Shown here: one piece after another, positions 12,549-22,436 of the stretch
Position numbering within the stretch: the first letter of the stretch is position 1
How the letters are laid out: each line of letters begins with the position of its first letter
Source of the DNA: Siphonodentalium dalli
Lineage: Eukaryota > Mollusca > Scaphopoda > Gadilida > Siphonodentaliidae
Length of the DNA: 64,000 nt
NCBI GenBank assembly: GCA_032622095.1
Contig: CP136066.1
Coordinates: 6,841,784-6,905,783, forward strand
Direction: 5' to 3'
Program-made: the position numbers and the translations under genes
The notes under the pieces: model-generated
The model's input: the letters and a program-made list of their open reading frames with translations, nothing else
Told to the model about the DNA's origin: nothing
Databases searched by the model: none

Positions 12549-12868
12549 GCATTCTTTATGTCAGCAAGATAGGGTTCAAATAAACAGCTAAGAGTATTTA
12601 CTTATCAAGGTATTTTCAAGAATAAAATTTATTAAATTTATCTATACCACAGCAGAGGTGGGAAAACAGTGAAGGGCATCTACTTTGCATTTTATGTCGG
12701 TTTAGTACCTATTTTACAAAAAAATAATGTTGTTGTGACTGGCAAGAGATGGAAAGCTAAGATTCGAGATTGATATACATATGCTCTCTGTGAGCCATGC
12801 ACCCCATTACTGTATATTAACCCCCACCCCCTGATAACCCCTATTAACTGATTGTCCCGATTATATAG

Positions 12869-13069
12869 ACGGCGAGCCAGAATGAGGCGATGATGAGGGA
12901 TGCTCCACACATCCCGATTATTATCGAGCCAGAGAGTCCAAAGGTTAAATCGCCTGACGTATCAAAGTTTTTTTCACGGGAGAGAAGTACGTCTTATAGG
13001 GAGAAGAAGCGAAAGAAAAACAACGACCCGCTAGTCCGACGACATAGCTATGACAGTACCCAGAGTTTG
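12869..13069 (+). CDS. PACS: PACS exon 2 (67 codons, basic Ser-rich middle region)
   Basis: The exon starts after 'cccgattatatag' and ends at TTG before gtcagt, the only donor-like site that leaves phase 0 for exon 3. It is 201 nt. The peptide has a Pro/Ile stretch with PESPKVKSP, a strongly basic run (REKKRKKNN), and ends HSYDSTQSL, which reads into PRKVLLDQL of exon 3. Vertebrate PACS has a similar HSTQ-x-PRKV junction and a KVKTP-like motif upstream, so the assignment is good. The open frame runs on to 13153, but that extra stretch lies past the donor and looks intronic. The Ser and basic patches suggest a phosphorylated, unstructured linker (inference). Confidence 0.85.
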
Positions 13070-13159
13070 GTCAGTACAAAATCAGCCATGAAGACGAGAT
13101 CGGAGATGAGTTCCTCACATTCCTCTATTATCACAAAATATAACTTGAGCTAAAAATTA

Positions 13160-13437
13160 TCAAATGTTTTTAAAGAATGTCAGAAAAAATGATAAAAAAT
13201 GATAAACTTGTTAAAGAATGCAAAAAAAAATGATAATTTTTTTATAGAGAAACAATTATAAAAAATGATAAAAATTGTTAAAGAATGTAAGAAAAATTTA
13301 TAAAAAAATGACAAAACATTGTTAGGCCAATGCATTCTATTATATATGCGAGGCGCCCTATGGTTGACTTGCATATAAAAGAGAATGCATTCGCAGAGGG
13401 TCTTTAATGTTGCGCCAGCGCAGCTCCTATCATGACA
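13160..13437. mobile_element. TTAA MITE family B3, copy 3 (decayed)
   Basis: A/T-rich linker with 'gttaaagaatgtaagaaaaa', hairpin 13324-13394, and right end 'cagcgcagctcctatcatga' without the final TTAA. Lies just downstream of exon 2. Confidence 0.75.
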
Positions 13438-13449
13438 TTTAGAGCAACA

Positions 13450-13667
13450 TACAGTAATGCTCTAATTAATCGACTCCTTAAACACAGCAGAATTATGGGT
13501 AACATTTTTAGGATTTAGTCGGAAATATGGCTTGTTGCCATTCATCGGAAAGCTCTCCCCGAGAGCTTTCCGATGAATGGCAACAAGCCATATTTCCGAC
13601 TAAATCCTGAAAAGTTACCAATAATTCTGCTGTGTTTAAGGAGTCGATTAATTAGAGCATTACTGTA
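13450..13667. mobile_element. Family C perfect foldback, copy 1
   Basis: A 218-bp near-perfect palindrome: 'tacagtaatgctctaattaa', 'cagcagaattatgggtaac', 'ggcttgttgccattcatcgg', 'aaagctctcccc' and then the complement back to 'gagcattactgta'. The loop is only a few bases. Confidence 0.95.
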
Positions 13668-13681
13668 CTTGTATCATTTTT

Positions 13682-13850
13682 AAAGCCACATGGCGGTTTG
13701 CACTCCAAAATACACCTTAATATTACATGTACCTTGGTAATATTTGCTTTTGAATTTTTTCCTGTATCATTATAATTTGATAAATACCTGAACTACCTTT
13801 CTGTGAGCATTATATGTCCCAGAGAGACTCATTGAAGTTTAAAAAAAAAC
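13682..13850. repeat. Family J dispersed repeat, copy 1
   Basis: 'aaagccacatggcggtttgc', 'actccaaaata', 'gataaatacctgaactacct' and 'gagcattatatgtcccagag' are shared with 18301-18445, 23884-24003 and 26222-26345. Nature unknown; two copies lie inside family E elements. Confidence 0.75.
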
Positions 13851-14072
13851 TTAACTTTGAACATGATGATCGGGTCCCGATAAAATATTGCGACATTTGT
13901 ATTCATTGAAATTCTGGAATCGGAAACGGAATAACACGCGAATTCCGGAAAAGTGATATTACAATTTAAAACATTTTTTGCATGGCTTTCAATCATCAAA
14001 ATTATGTCGTACCATAAATTATTTAAAGCGAAGACAGCTGTATATGTTCTTCCCGTGGTTTACTTGTGCAAT

Positions 14073-14287
14073 TACAGTAATGCCATAATTAATCGACTCC
14101 ATAACCACAGCAGAATTATGGGTAATTTTTCACGATTTAGTCGGAAATATGGCTTGTTGCCATTCATCGGAAAGTTCTCCCGAGAGCTTTCCGATGAATG
14201 GCAACAAGCCATATTTCCGACTAAATCTGAAAAATTACCCATAATTCTGCTGTGGTTATGGAGTCGATTAATTAGGGCATTGCTGTA
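14073..14287. mobile_element. Family C perfect foldback, copy 2
   Basis: As copy 1, with 'ccataaccacagcagaatta' and a short 'ttctcccgaga' centre. The 118-codon ORF across it is a palindrome artefact. Confidence 0.95.
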
Positions 14288-14489
14288 TATGCGACCGCTG
14301 ATTACATAATTTGAACCGACACAAATGAATTAATCTCAAATTTATCAAAAAATATAAGAAACATAACATGTAATTTCACTGAAAATAAAAATATAAAAAT
14401 TATGATGAACAAAGTAATTACAATGCAACAAGCGAACGGCTCAGTCACCGATTGGTAGAAAATATCTGCTAATAATTATTTGATTGACA

Positions 14490-14650
14490 GCTATGGAAAG
14501 GTCCATCAACCTGTATCGTTTGAGGGCCATTAACCCTGTATCCTTTGAGGTCCATTAATCCTGTATCGTTTGAGGTCCATTAACCCTGTATCATCTGAGG
14601 TCCATTAACCTTGTATTGTTTGAGGTCCATTAACCCTGCATTGTTTGAGT
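14490..14650. repeat. ~26-bp repeat, about 6 copies
   Basis: 'tgaggtccattaaccctgta' plus tcgtt recurs with small changes (ccttgtattg, ccctgcattg). Confidence 0.9.
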
Positions 14651-15049
14651 AACTCATCTCAGATCTGGTACCATGGCCTTGCGACTGCCATGCTTCCATA
14701 AACACTCTAATTCACTTCATAGCACTTTCAACAAATCTCTTTCTTTTTCCCTCTCTCAAACTCTCGCAGCCCCTTTATACATCAAAGAAATATAACTCTA
14801 AATGAATTATGGTTTTCAATTAACCAATTTCATTCATGGTCTTATTCACTTAACTTTTTCTTCTTTAGTCTTTGATAACAGGGGCCTTCGAGAATTATTC
14901 TTTTTGATGGGTACACCCTTTCTCCCCTCCCTTTTCTGACAGAATATTTAACCAGTAGATCTTTTGCACAACATATTAGTGCCCATCCTGCATGTGGTAC
15001 AGGGATTATTATGGATTGTCCAGGTATAATGGGTTTTCATTGTTATCCC

Positions 15050-15449
15050 TTAACCCTTTAACCAACAGAAGGGCCCTGTGCCAATGCATTCTCTTATATA
15101 TGCGAGTCGACCATAGGTCGCCTCGCATATATAAGAGAATGCATTGGCTTAACACATTAAAAATTATAAAATTGTTAAAGAATGTAAGAAAAAATGGTAA
15201 AAAGTGTTAAAAAAAGATTTTTTTTAGGCCGATGCATTCTCTTATATATGCGAGGCGACCTATGGTCGACTCGCATATATAAGAGAATGCATTGGTACAT
15301 GGCATAACTGTAACTATCACAATGTGGTCAAAGAGCCGGTTCCAATGATATCCATATTTGTATGGTTCTATTGAGACAGACCGAAGATATTTTAGGCTGT
15401 TGAAGCTTTATTTGGCCGGTTTTGGCCGGTTTGTTGGGTAAAGGGTTAA
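15050..15449. mobile_element. TTAA MITE family B1, copy 1
   Basis: TIR TTAACCCTTTAACCAACA / TGTTGGGTAAAGGGTTAA at the TTAA ends. Two perfect-arm hairpins (15078-15148 and 15227-15298) are built on 'caatgcattctcttatatat' plus gcgag and its complement. Then 'agccggttccaatgatatcc' and 'ggccggttttggccggtttg'. TTAA ends suggest piggyBac-type mobilisation (inference). Confidence 0.92.
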
Positions 15450-16199
15450 TAATTAAATGTTTTGTGGGAAATATATAGAGGTTATGAAATGAGTGATACT
15501 CTCATTTGATGAGTCTTGAAATTTTACATTTTGTGAAGCCTTTGTCATGTCAAAATTAAAAAATCTAGACAATTTTGAAATCCCTGAATGTGATTAATCA
15601 TCGGACATGTCCGTGATTAATCTGTCTTCAAAATGATATATAATTTAGAGGTATCATGATATCAATGGGTAAAGTGATGATACAATTGTTTAATATATTG
15701 TTTACATACATTTTCTGATGGCACGACAAATCAAAATTCTCTGGAAAACAAGGCTTTGTTAACTTATAAATCTTGTTTGATATTCAACAGATGCTGATAT
15801 ACGCATGTTTGATATCATCATGCTTGATAAAGGCTGCCCTCTATGTTCATATGTACACATTGTCCATTTGACCTAATTCGAAGCCATACCAGTAAGATAA
15901 CTCCCGCCCACGATTATGGGTGTAAAGTCTGTTATAGAAGAGTAACGGGACGGGACTCAGTCCAAAACAGCATCATCCCATTCAATGGTATCCCAAGCTG
16001 TTGTGGACCGAGAAGACTTTGTCGACCGCTGATGATACCCTGGAAAATCCCTGTCATAAACAATGCATGATCACACTCTCTTAGAATAGCAGCAACAAAT
16101 GTCCAGGCACCAAACATTCACATCACCTTGATAGCCTTAGCATTTCTAAATCTCACAAACTCACAAGCATGTTAGGTAACTAGTCTTCACATGGCATAA
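15450..16199. other. Intron 2 stretch without recognised feature
   Basis: Contains opposing short ORFs (15843-16117), which are shadows of each other and carry no known motif. Confidence 0.55.
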
Positions 16200-16275
16200 T
16201 TATCCCATAAGGTACCCCTTATAGATTGGAGCAGACAACACTTAGCAGTGCATGCTGCAACCTATGTGGGGCTCC
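16200..16275. repeat. Family I palindrome, copy 2
   Basis: 'cccataaggtaccccttata' ... 'ggggctccatgtgggtta', with 'ttggagcagacaacacttag' inside. Confidence 0.8.
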
Positions 16276-16370
16276 ATGTGGGTTACATTCAATTATTCAG
16301 TATTATTTTAACCTTAATGGCTAAAGCATGTTTGGAAAATTCACATATCAGGAAACTAAGTCTTAACCCA

Positions 16371-16449
16371 TAAAGCGCCCCTCACAGTTTGGAGCAGACG
16401 ACACTTAGCAGTGCATGCTGCTACCTGTGTGGGGCTCCATGTGGGTTAC
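16371..16449. repeat. Family I palindrome, copy 3
   Basis: 'taacccataaagcgcccctc' ... 'ggggctccatgtgggtta'. It forms a ~170-bp direct repeat with copy 2, including the shared trailing 'cattcaattattca'. Confidence 0.85.
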
Positions 16450-16952
16450 ATTCAATTATTCAATATTAATTGAACCTTATTGGCTACACATATCAGGCAA
16501 ATAGTCTTGACATGTTATGATTCATGGGCCCTGGGTTCTGTGTTCCTTCTATCTAATTCTCTTGAACTCTGACCTTCGACATATAGCCATCGAACAATAG
16601 AGTGTTTAGTAATGCCTTAATATCCAGCTAGTAGCACTTATTAACAACTTAACAGTATAATTTGTTCTGTATTGCAGATTTTTTTTTTTCTGAATTAAAA
16701 TGGAACTTGTTGATACGGCTTTTGATAAAACAAATTTAATTACATTCTGGATTGTTTATATATCTTTTCCCTCATCAGAAATATAACATTCTGTTGAGCT
16801 TTTACTATTTTGAGAAATTCTCCACTTTTTATTCTCAAAAAAGAAGGTCCTCTTTTTGCATACTGTTCCCGATTTGTTGTTCCCATTTCTGTTTTTACTA
16901 ATCACTAATCACTAACCGCAACCAATATCTTATATTTATATCTCCCACCTCC

Positions 16953-17131
16953 TTAACCCTTCCATGACTGGAGCTTCCTGAAATTTTGCGAAAATCCTGT
17001 GCCAATGATTTTCTCTTATAATACGAGCCCTGCATAACATTGGCATAACAATTATATACCTTGACCTTGTAAACCAGTGCATTCTCTTAAATGTGCGAGG
17101 CCCCCGTCATGAACCTCATGAAGGGGTTAAC
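16953..17131. mobile_element. TTAA MITE family B3, copy 4 (decayed hairpin)
   Basis: Left 'ttaacccttccatgactgga', right 'cctcatgaaggggttaa'. The hairpin is eroded. Its right TTAA is the left TTAA of the B2 element at 17128. Confidence 0.8.
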
Positions 17132-17618
17132 CCTTTGAGTTCCAGGTCCGATTTTTGTATCAACCCATATACCCTGTGCCAATGCATTCTCTTATATATG
17201 CGAGTCGACCATAGGTTGCCTCGCATATATAAGAGAATGCATTGGCCTAACAATTTTTCATCATTTGTTCTTATTTTTTACAATTTTTTACAATTTTTTA
17301 CAATTTTAATAATCTTTTCTTATATTCTTGAACAGACTTATTTTGTAGGTTTATTGCCAGGGAATCTTACGTTTTTCATGGGCATCAAAATTATTACTAT
17401 GAATACTTGGTGATAGTTTTGAGTTATAACATGCCCCTAAGGTTTTATCAAGTTTGTTTTTAAATTCACTCTATCATGCTTAAGCGTACCCCAAAAAAAT
17501 TCAACCCCAAAAAAAATAAACTCTAAATTTTTAATATTTTTTTTTTATTTTTTAGGGCCGATTTTAGACACCGTAAATTAGGGCCGATGAGATCGGCCCC
17601 TGGCACTCAAAGGGTTAA
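17128..17618. mobile_element. TTAA MITE family B2, copy 1 (uninterrupted)
   Basis: Ends ttaaccctttgagttccagg and cctggcactcaaagggttaa. One hairpin (17177-17247) of the same core as B1, then 'ttattgccagggaatcttac' and 'catgggcatcaaaattatta'. This copy is the reference empty site for the SINE at 39134. Its left TTAA is shared with B3 copy 16953-17131. Confidence 0.9.
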
Positions 17619-18300
17619 TTAATGGCATTGACTTTTTTATCTAGTGCATTTGAGATTCACCTTCGCGTACACTTGGGTTATGTGGTTACATACACTTGGG
17701 TTACGTGGTTTATTTTTTGTGTACCCTTTGTTCGGTCACGCAGAAAAAAATGATTAGCCACAATTTTTGGGCAATGTCCCCCTATAGAGAACTTTAGCAT
17801 CAATTTTGAATATTTTAATAAGTATTGCATAAAATTGCTCTTGGGCAAATTTCTTTGGTCCGAGCCACTCATTCAAAGTGTATTCTACATTACTACCAAT
17901 AATTAGAACCTTCTCGTTTAGCATTCAATGTTTAAAATATCCTTGCATTACAAGTAGTGCACTCTTGCGAATGTTTGGCCAATTTGGTCTCATTAATACA
18001 TTCATTGTTTGTGTGACTTTTATTGTGCGTAACCCATATGCAAACGAACCAATTGTTCGCCTCAAATTTTATGCACTGGTTGTCTAGATATTTAGTATGG
18101 AGGCTCGTCTTTTGACATACACGTTTCTATTTTAGAGTTTTCATTCTAGATGTTAATGTGATAATATTTATATTCTGTCCATGTGTGCATATATCTCAGT
18201 CATCGGTCATTGAAATTCATTGAAAAACCGTGTCAATGTTAAATTATTTTGAATTTTCCATTCTGGTGTTATTCGATTATTATCTATGTTCCATCTAATT
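17619..18300. other. Intron 2 stretch without recognised feature
   Basis: AT-rich; only short ORFs without motifs. 'tacacttgggtta(t/c)gtggtt' is duplicated near 17670. Confidence 0.55.
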
Positions 18301-18445
18301 TAAAGCCACATGGCGATTTGCACTTCAAAATAACCTAATAATATTCACTTTTGAATTTTTCCCGGTATCGAAATATGTCAATAAATACTTGAACTACCTT
18401 TCTACGGGTATTACATGTCCCAGAAAGACACATTGAAGTCTTAAA
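18301..18445. repeat. Family J dispersed repeat, copy 2
   Basis: 'aaagccacatggcgatttgc', 'caataaatacttgaactacc' and 'tattacatgtcccagaaaga'. Confidence 0.75.
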
Positions 18446-18965
18446 AAGTACAACTTTGTTTTGGTGTGCACTGTATTGAACAGAAAGGAGCGTTTTGTAT
18501 AAATCTATTCTTGATATGGTAGAAATAAAGTGCATTTGTTTGACTTCTGTGCAAAATATTAAAAACAGCTGGAAAATGGCTGTGACCATCAGAGGGGGGG
18601 GGGGGAGGGGAGAGAGACCTGTGACCATGGCAAGTAAATTTCAAAACTTGATTGGGGTATGTGACTGGGTATGTATCGCATCGATTAATATTGGTGCAGT
18701 CTCTTACATGTACATCTTGCATGTTTTCCTTTTAGTTTTGCATGAGTTATTTTCTTCTTTCGCTGCGACTCTTTAATTTGTTTGGATTTGATCTTAACCA
18801 TTAAAGGCACATGGCAGTTTTAAACTTCAAGATGTCATTAAGTTTTGTATCTGGGTTAGAAGGGAGAAAACTATGATGGACACGAGATCAAATTTACAAA
18901 AAAATTTAATTGACAAACCTTTATTCTGCAGGAGATAATTTAGTTCTTTCCAATGACATATATTT

Positions 18966-19182
18966 TACAGTAATGCCCTAAGTAATCGACTCCATAACCA
19001 CAGCAGAATTATGGGTAACTTTTCAGGATTTAGTCAGAAATATGGCTTGTTGCCATTCATAGGAAAGCTCTCCCCGAGAGCTTTCCGATGAATGGCAACA
19101 AGCCATATTTCCGACTAAATCCTTAAAAGTTACCCATAATTCTGCTGTGGTTAAGGGGTCGATCACTTAGGGCATTACTGTA
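18966..19182. mobile_element. Family C perfect foldback, copy 3
   Basis: As copy 1; ends 'tacagtaatgccctaagtaa' / 'ttagggcattactgta'; a few arm mismatches. Confidence 0.95.
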
Positions 19183-19785
19183 CATTATATTATAAGCAAT
19201 TTTAAAACTCTCTCTTGTCTTTATGTGTTAAGTAAAATTCCAATCAAACTCTCTGAAATCTGTATTTATTCCACATCCATTGACATGAGGCATGTGTATT
19301 CAATGGAATCTCGGCCATATGCTCAATTAAGATGCGCATTCATATGTTCTGTCTGTATATATACATATGCTTACAAAAATGCAGTGTATAAATGTTACTA
19401 TACTTTTGAAATTGGCGCTGTCATTTCTATAAATACTGGAATGCTTGTGCTTAAATTAACAGTTAGCCCGTTTGTATATATATAGTAATAAAGTTAACCT
19501 CTATTGATTAATAACGCCAAGGTAACAGCGTCGCTATGGTAAGGGCGTCGACATGGTAAGGGCGTGACTCTTTATGATTTGAAAACACAGGTGCATGACA
19601 CAGTTTGAAATCTGCAGTTTCAGATGTTTGCAAAGCTTTTTGTTGATTTGTGCGTCAAATGAAAATCAAGGTCATCAGTGCATTGTGCGCAGTTTATGAG
19701 AATATCATGAATTATTTGTGGGATTTCTTGACTCATAGTTCACCTTTGAGAGATATTTATCTCCACACTTCTAATCTAGCACAGC
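19183..19785. other. Intron 2 stretch without recognised feature
   Basis: An 86-codon ORF (19225-19485) has no recognisable motif and no good splice context. 'atggtaagggcgt' is repeated near 19540. Confidence 0.5.
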
Positions 19786-19873
19786 TGGCTACTGGCACCA
19801 AATTCATCCTCTTGGGACCTCATTCTGCATGGCCTCATCTGCTGTGGGAGAGTTCCCAGATGGTGAAGCTGGC

Positions 19874-20129
19874 AAGCCTTGAAATAGGGTGTCTGTCATT
19901 TGCAGAATGAGGTCCCCTGAGGGTGAATTTAGTGATGCTACCCCGCATAGTGGGCTAGCATCACAAAATTCACCCTCTGGGGGACCTCATTCTGCTTACA
20001 CCTCAGCAGAATGAGGTTCCCAGAGGGTGAATTTGGTGATGCTAGCCTGCTATGCAGGGTAGCATCACTAAATTAACCCTCTGGGGACCTCATTCTGCAA
20101 ATGACAGACACCCTATTTCAAGGCTTGGA
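19874..20129. mobile_element. Family A element A7, minimal form (two hairpins back to back)
   Basis: Hairpins at 19903-19996 and 20006-20099 are separated by only about 9 bp ('ttacacctca'), so the usual internal 200 bp is deleted. TIR 'ccttgaaatagggtgtctgt' is repeated exactly, inverted, at the right end. A decayed fragment of another copy lies just before (19786-19873). Confidence 0.92.
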
Positions 20130-20265
20130 AGCTGGTAATTCACAGTAGGCATAGGCCTCAGCATGAGATTACATGATTTAGGTGATAAACATGAATTGAC
20201 CTCCGGGAAAATGTTATTATCATATTGGTGATATTGGCTCTCAAAAGTCAGTCACCTCAACCATG

Positions 20266-20482
20266 TACAGTAATGCCCTAAGTAATCAACATCTTAACCA
20301 AAGCAGAATTATGGGTAACTTTTCAGGATTTAGTTGGAAATATGGCTTGTTGCCATTCATCGGAAAGCTCTCGGCGAGAGCTTTCCGATGAATGGCAACA
20401 AGCCATATTTCCGACTAAATCCTGAAAAGTTACCCATAATTCTGCTTTGGTTAAGAGGTCGATTACTTAGGGCATTACTGTA
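20266..20482. mobile_element. Family C perfect foldback, copy 4
   Basis: As copy 1; centre 'aaagctctcggcgagagctt'. Confidence 0.95.
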
Positions 20483-20535
20483 GTCTCAAGCTGCACACTT
20501 CACCTACTCTGAAATGCATTATCAAGGAATATGTA

Positions 20536-20908
20536 TTAAAGGTACTCAATCCGATCAGAGGGTCCCCATACCATCAAGATACAACAACATTTCTTCAAAA
20601 TATGCTTTAGTTATCAGAATCAATTTATTGCAAGAATTATGGTATCAAATTTGCCAAAACTTTTTATTTATCAACATTTTGTTCAACAAAATATGTCCGT
20701 ATTATCACTAAAGTATCACAAGTGTCCCAAGACCATCCATTTGACCAATTATTATTACACATCTCGAGAAATAACAAACTTCAAAAATCGATATCTGATC
20801 ACTCTGAGCTTTGACGGGTGGGTTCCTCGACTCAAATCAAATATTTTTTACCCCCGAAGCCAAAGAAATATTAATTTAGGAGCGTCTGATCGGATTGAGT
20901 ACCTTTAA
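20536..20908. mobile_element. TTAA MITE family D, copy 2
   Basis: Same TIR and interior as 4815-5252 with small deletions. The right TTAA (20905-20908) is also the left end of a B2 MITE. Confidence 0.92.
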
Positions 20909-21156
20909 CCCTTTGAGTGCCAGGTCGATTTTTGTATCAACCCATATACCCTGTGCCAATGCATTCTCTTATATATGCGAGTCGACCATAGGTCGCCTCG
21001 CATATATAAGAGAATGCATTGGCCTAACAATTTTTTTTTTTTTACAATTTTTTACAATTTTTTACAATTTTAATAATTTATTCTTATATTCTTTAACAGA
21101 CTTATTTTGTAGGTTTAGGGCCGATGAGATCGGCCCCTGGCACTCAAAAGGGTTAA
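20905..21156. mobile_element. TTAA MITE family B2, copy 2 (internally deleted)
   Basis: Ends ttaaccctttgagtgccagg and cctggcactcaaaagggttaa. One hairpin at about 20957-21027. It lacks ~240 bp of interior present at 17128-17618. Its left TTAA is the right TTAA of the adjacent family D element. Confidence 0.9.
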
Positions 21157-21469
21157 AGAAGAAATATATTACATGCACTATTTCTTTGGTGTTATAAACT
21201 TCCCTGTCAGAACATAATAAAGTCACCAAGTCTTGAACTTGGTGGAATATGATCTCTACAGGCGTTCGTTTCCAAGACGAGGCATTCATGCATATGTTAG
21301 CGAACATGAGGCCGAAGTGGAATACGATCTCTACAGCTGTAGAGAGAGTAGAGATTCATGACTTGATTTATTACCCGTAGTGGTTGGAAAACTCGCATAT
21401 TAATTTTAACCAATGAAATATTATCGTGCTTGCTTGAATATTCATGTTGTGTTGAATTAAACTTTTCAG

Positions 21470-21574
21470 CCGCGGAAGGTTTTACTGGACCAGTTGAGCA
21501 CGGTGTTGGCGTGTGCAGACGATCGACTTCCTGACAGTTTCTTTCTTGTAAATACGGCAGACTGGCAGGGACAG
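21470..21574 (+). CDS. PACS: PACS exon 3 (35 codons, start of PACS C-terminal domain)
   Basis: A 105-nt exon runs between 'aacttttcag' and a consensus donor (CAG, then gtgagt), phase 0-0. It encodes PRKVLLDQLSTVL, then RLPDSFFLVNT and ADWQGQ. PRKV-x-x-DQL and NT-x-(D/E)WQGQ are the diagnostic opening motifs of the conserved PACS C-terminal domain. The frame has no stops or frameshift. It is followed by the shortest intron in the window (260 bp), one of the few PACS introns here free of repeats. Confidence 0.95.
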
Positions 21575-21834
21575 GTGAGTAGTGTTGCCTTTAATATTTT
21601 ATATTTATTATTTTATACCCACGAAACTATTTCAAAAATTTTATATAAAGAGATAGTGCATCTTTAATATTCCCTTACCACAAAACTGTCCCCAACCCAT
21701 GATCACAGATTATTCGAGAATCCAAATGAACCCTCTCTATTTAGCTGTAAAATCATGTTTTCCTCAGTTTAAGTTTATTGGATATCTACCTGCGGTATAT
21801 CCAGTTTTAAAGTCCATTGTGTTCTATATTTCAG

Positions 21835-21941
21835 TTTCTTGCTCAAAAGTTACAGGATAAACAGATAAAGTTGGTCTGTACGTGTTCAAGTGCCGATGTC
21901 AAGGCAGCAATGAACGCACTAGTCACAAAAATCCAAAAATT
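21835..21941 (+). CDS. PACS: PACS exon 4 (C-terminal domain, CTCS motif)
   Basis: 107 nt between 'ctatatttcag' and donor gtaagt; enters phase 0 and leaves phase 2. It encodes FLAQKLQDKQIKLVCTCSS followed by ADVKAAMNALVTKIQK. This matches the PACS segment with the VCTCS motif and the amphipathic helix ending in a (R/K)IQ(R/K) motif. The split codon TT/C is completed by the first base of exon 5. The downstream intron is 16.1 kb and carries family E elements, the split transposase and the 6-kb foldback transposon. Confidence 0.95.
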
Positions 21942-22089
21942 GTAAGTATGCCATGTTTGCATTGGAAGCAACAAAAAAAAATACTATATTTAATTATAAA
22001 AGCTATATTTCAGGCTGTAGATGAAAGTACTGCTCTAAGTGTAAATCATGGAAAAAGTTTGTTTGGAATGGATGTAGAATCATGTATCG

Positions 22090-22430
22090 ACAGCTATGCT
22101 CTCATTAAGCTACCTGTTTAACAAGATTATGGGCCGGTACTTACTGCGGTGATACCACCAAAATACCGCGGTTATCATTTTGTACCGCGGCAGAGGGTGG
22201 TTGACCCGCGGTACTGGTACGGTATTTTTACCGTGGTCACCGCAGGTCACTGCGTTATTGGTGTTCGCCACTGCCGTACACCGCATTATTTTTTTCGTGA
22301 CCACGTTCAATTTGCCGCTAACGGCCCTCCACAGTGGAGAGAGAACACGTCTGAAACAAGGCGTCACACGGTGGGTAAATGATTATGAATAACTTTTGTA
22401 TTGAATGAATACCTGTAGGCTGCACATAAT
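22090..22430. mobile_element. Family E end, tandem extra copy
   Basis: 'acagctatgctctcattaag', 'gggccggtacttactgcggt' and 'gtgggtaaatgattatgaat' are repeated about 345 bp later at the start of E1. Very rich in 'accgcgg'. Small ORFs in both copies are shadows of the repeat. Confidence 0.8.
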
Positions 22431-22436
22431 TATGTA

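Noticed and set aside
13070-13153. Extension of PACS exon 2 to the stop at 13153
   Set aside because: It would terminate PACS early. The gtcagt donor at 13070 gives the phase required by exon 3, and HSYDSTQSL-PRKV matches the family.
13953-14309. 118-codon ORF
   Set aside because: Runs through a family C palindrome; similar ORFs do not persist in the other five copies.
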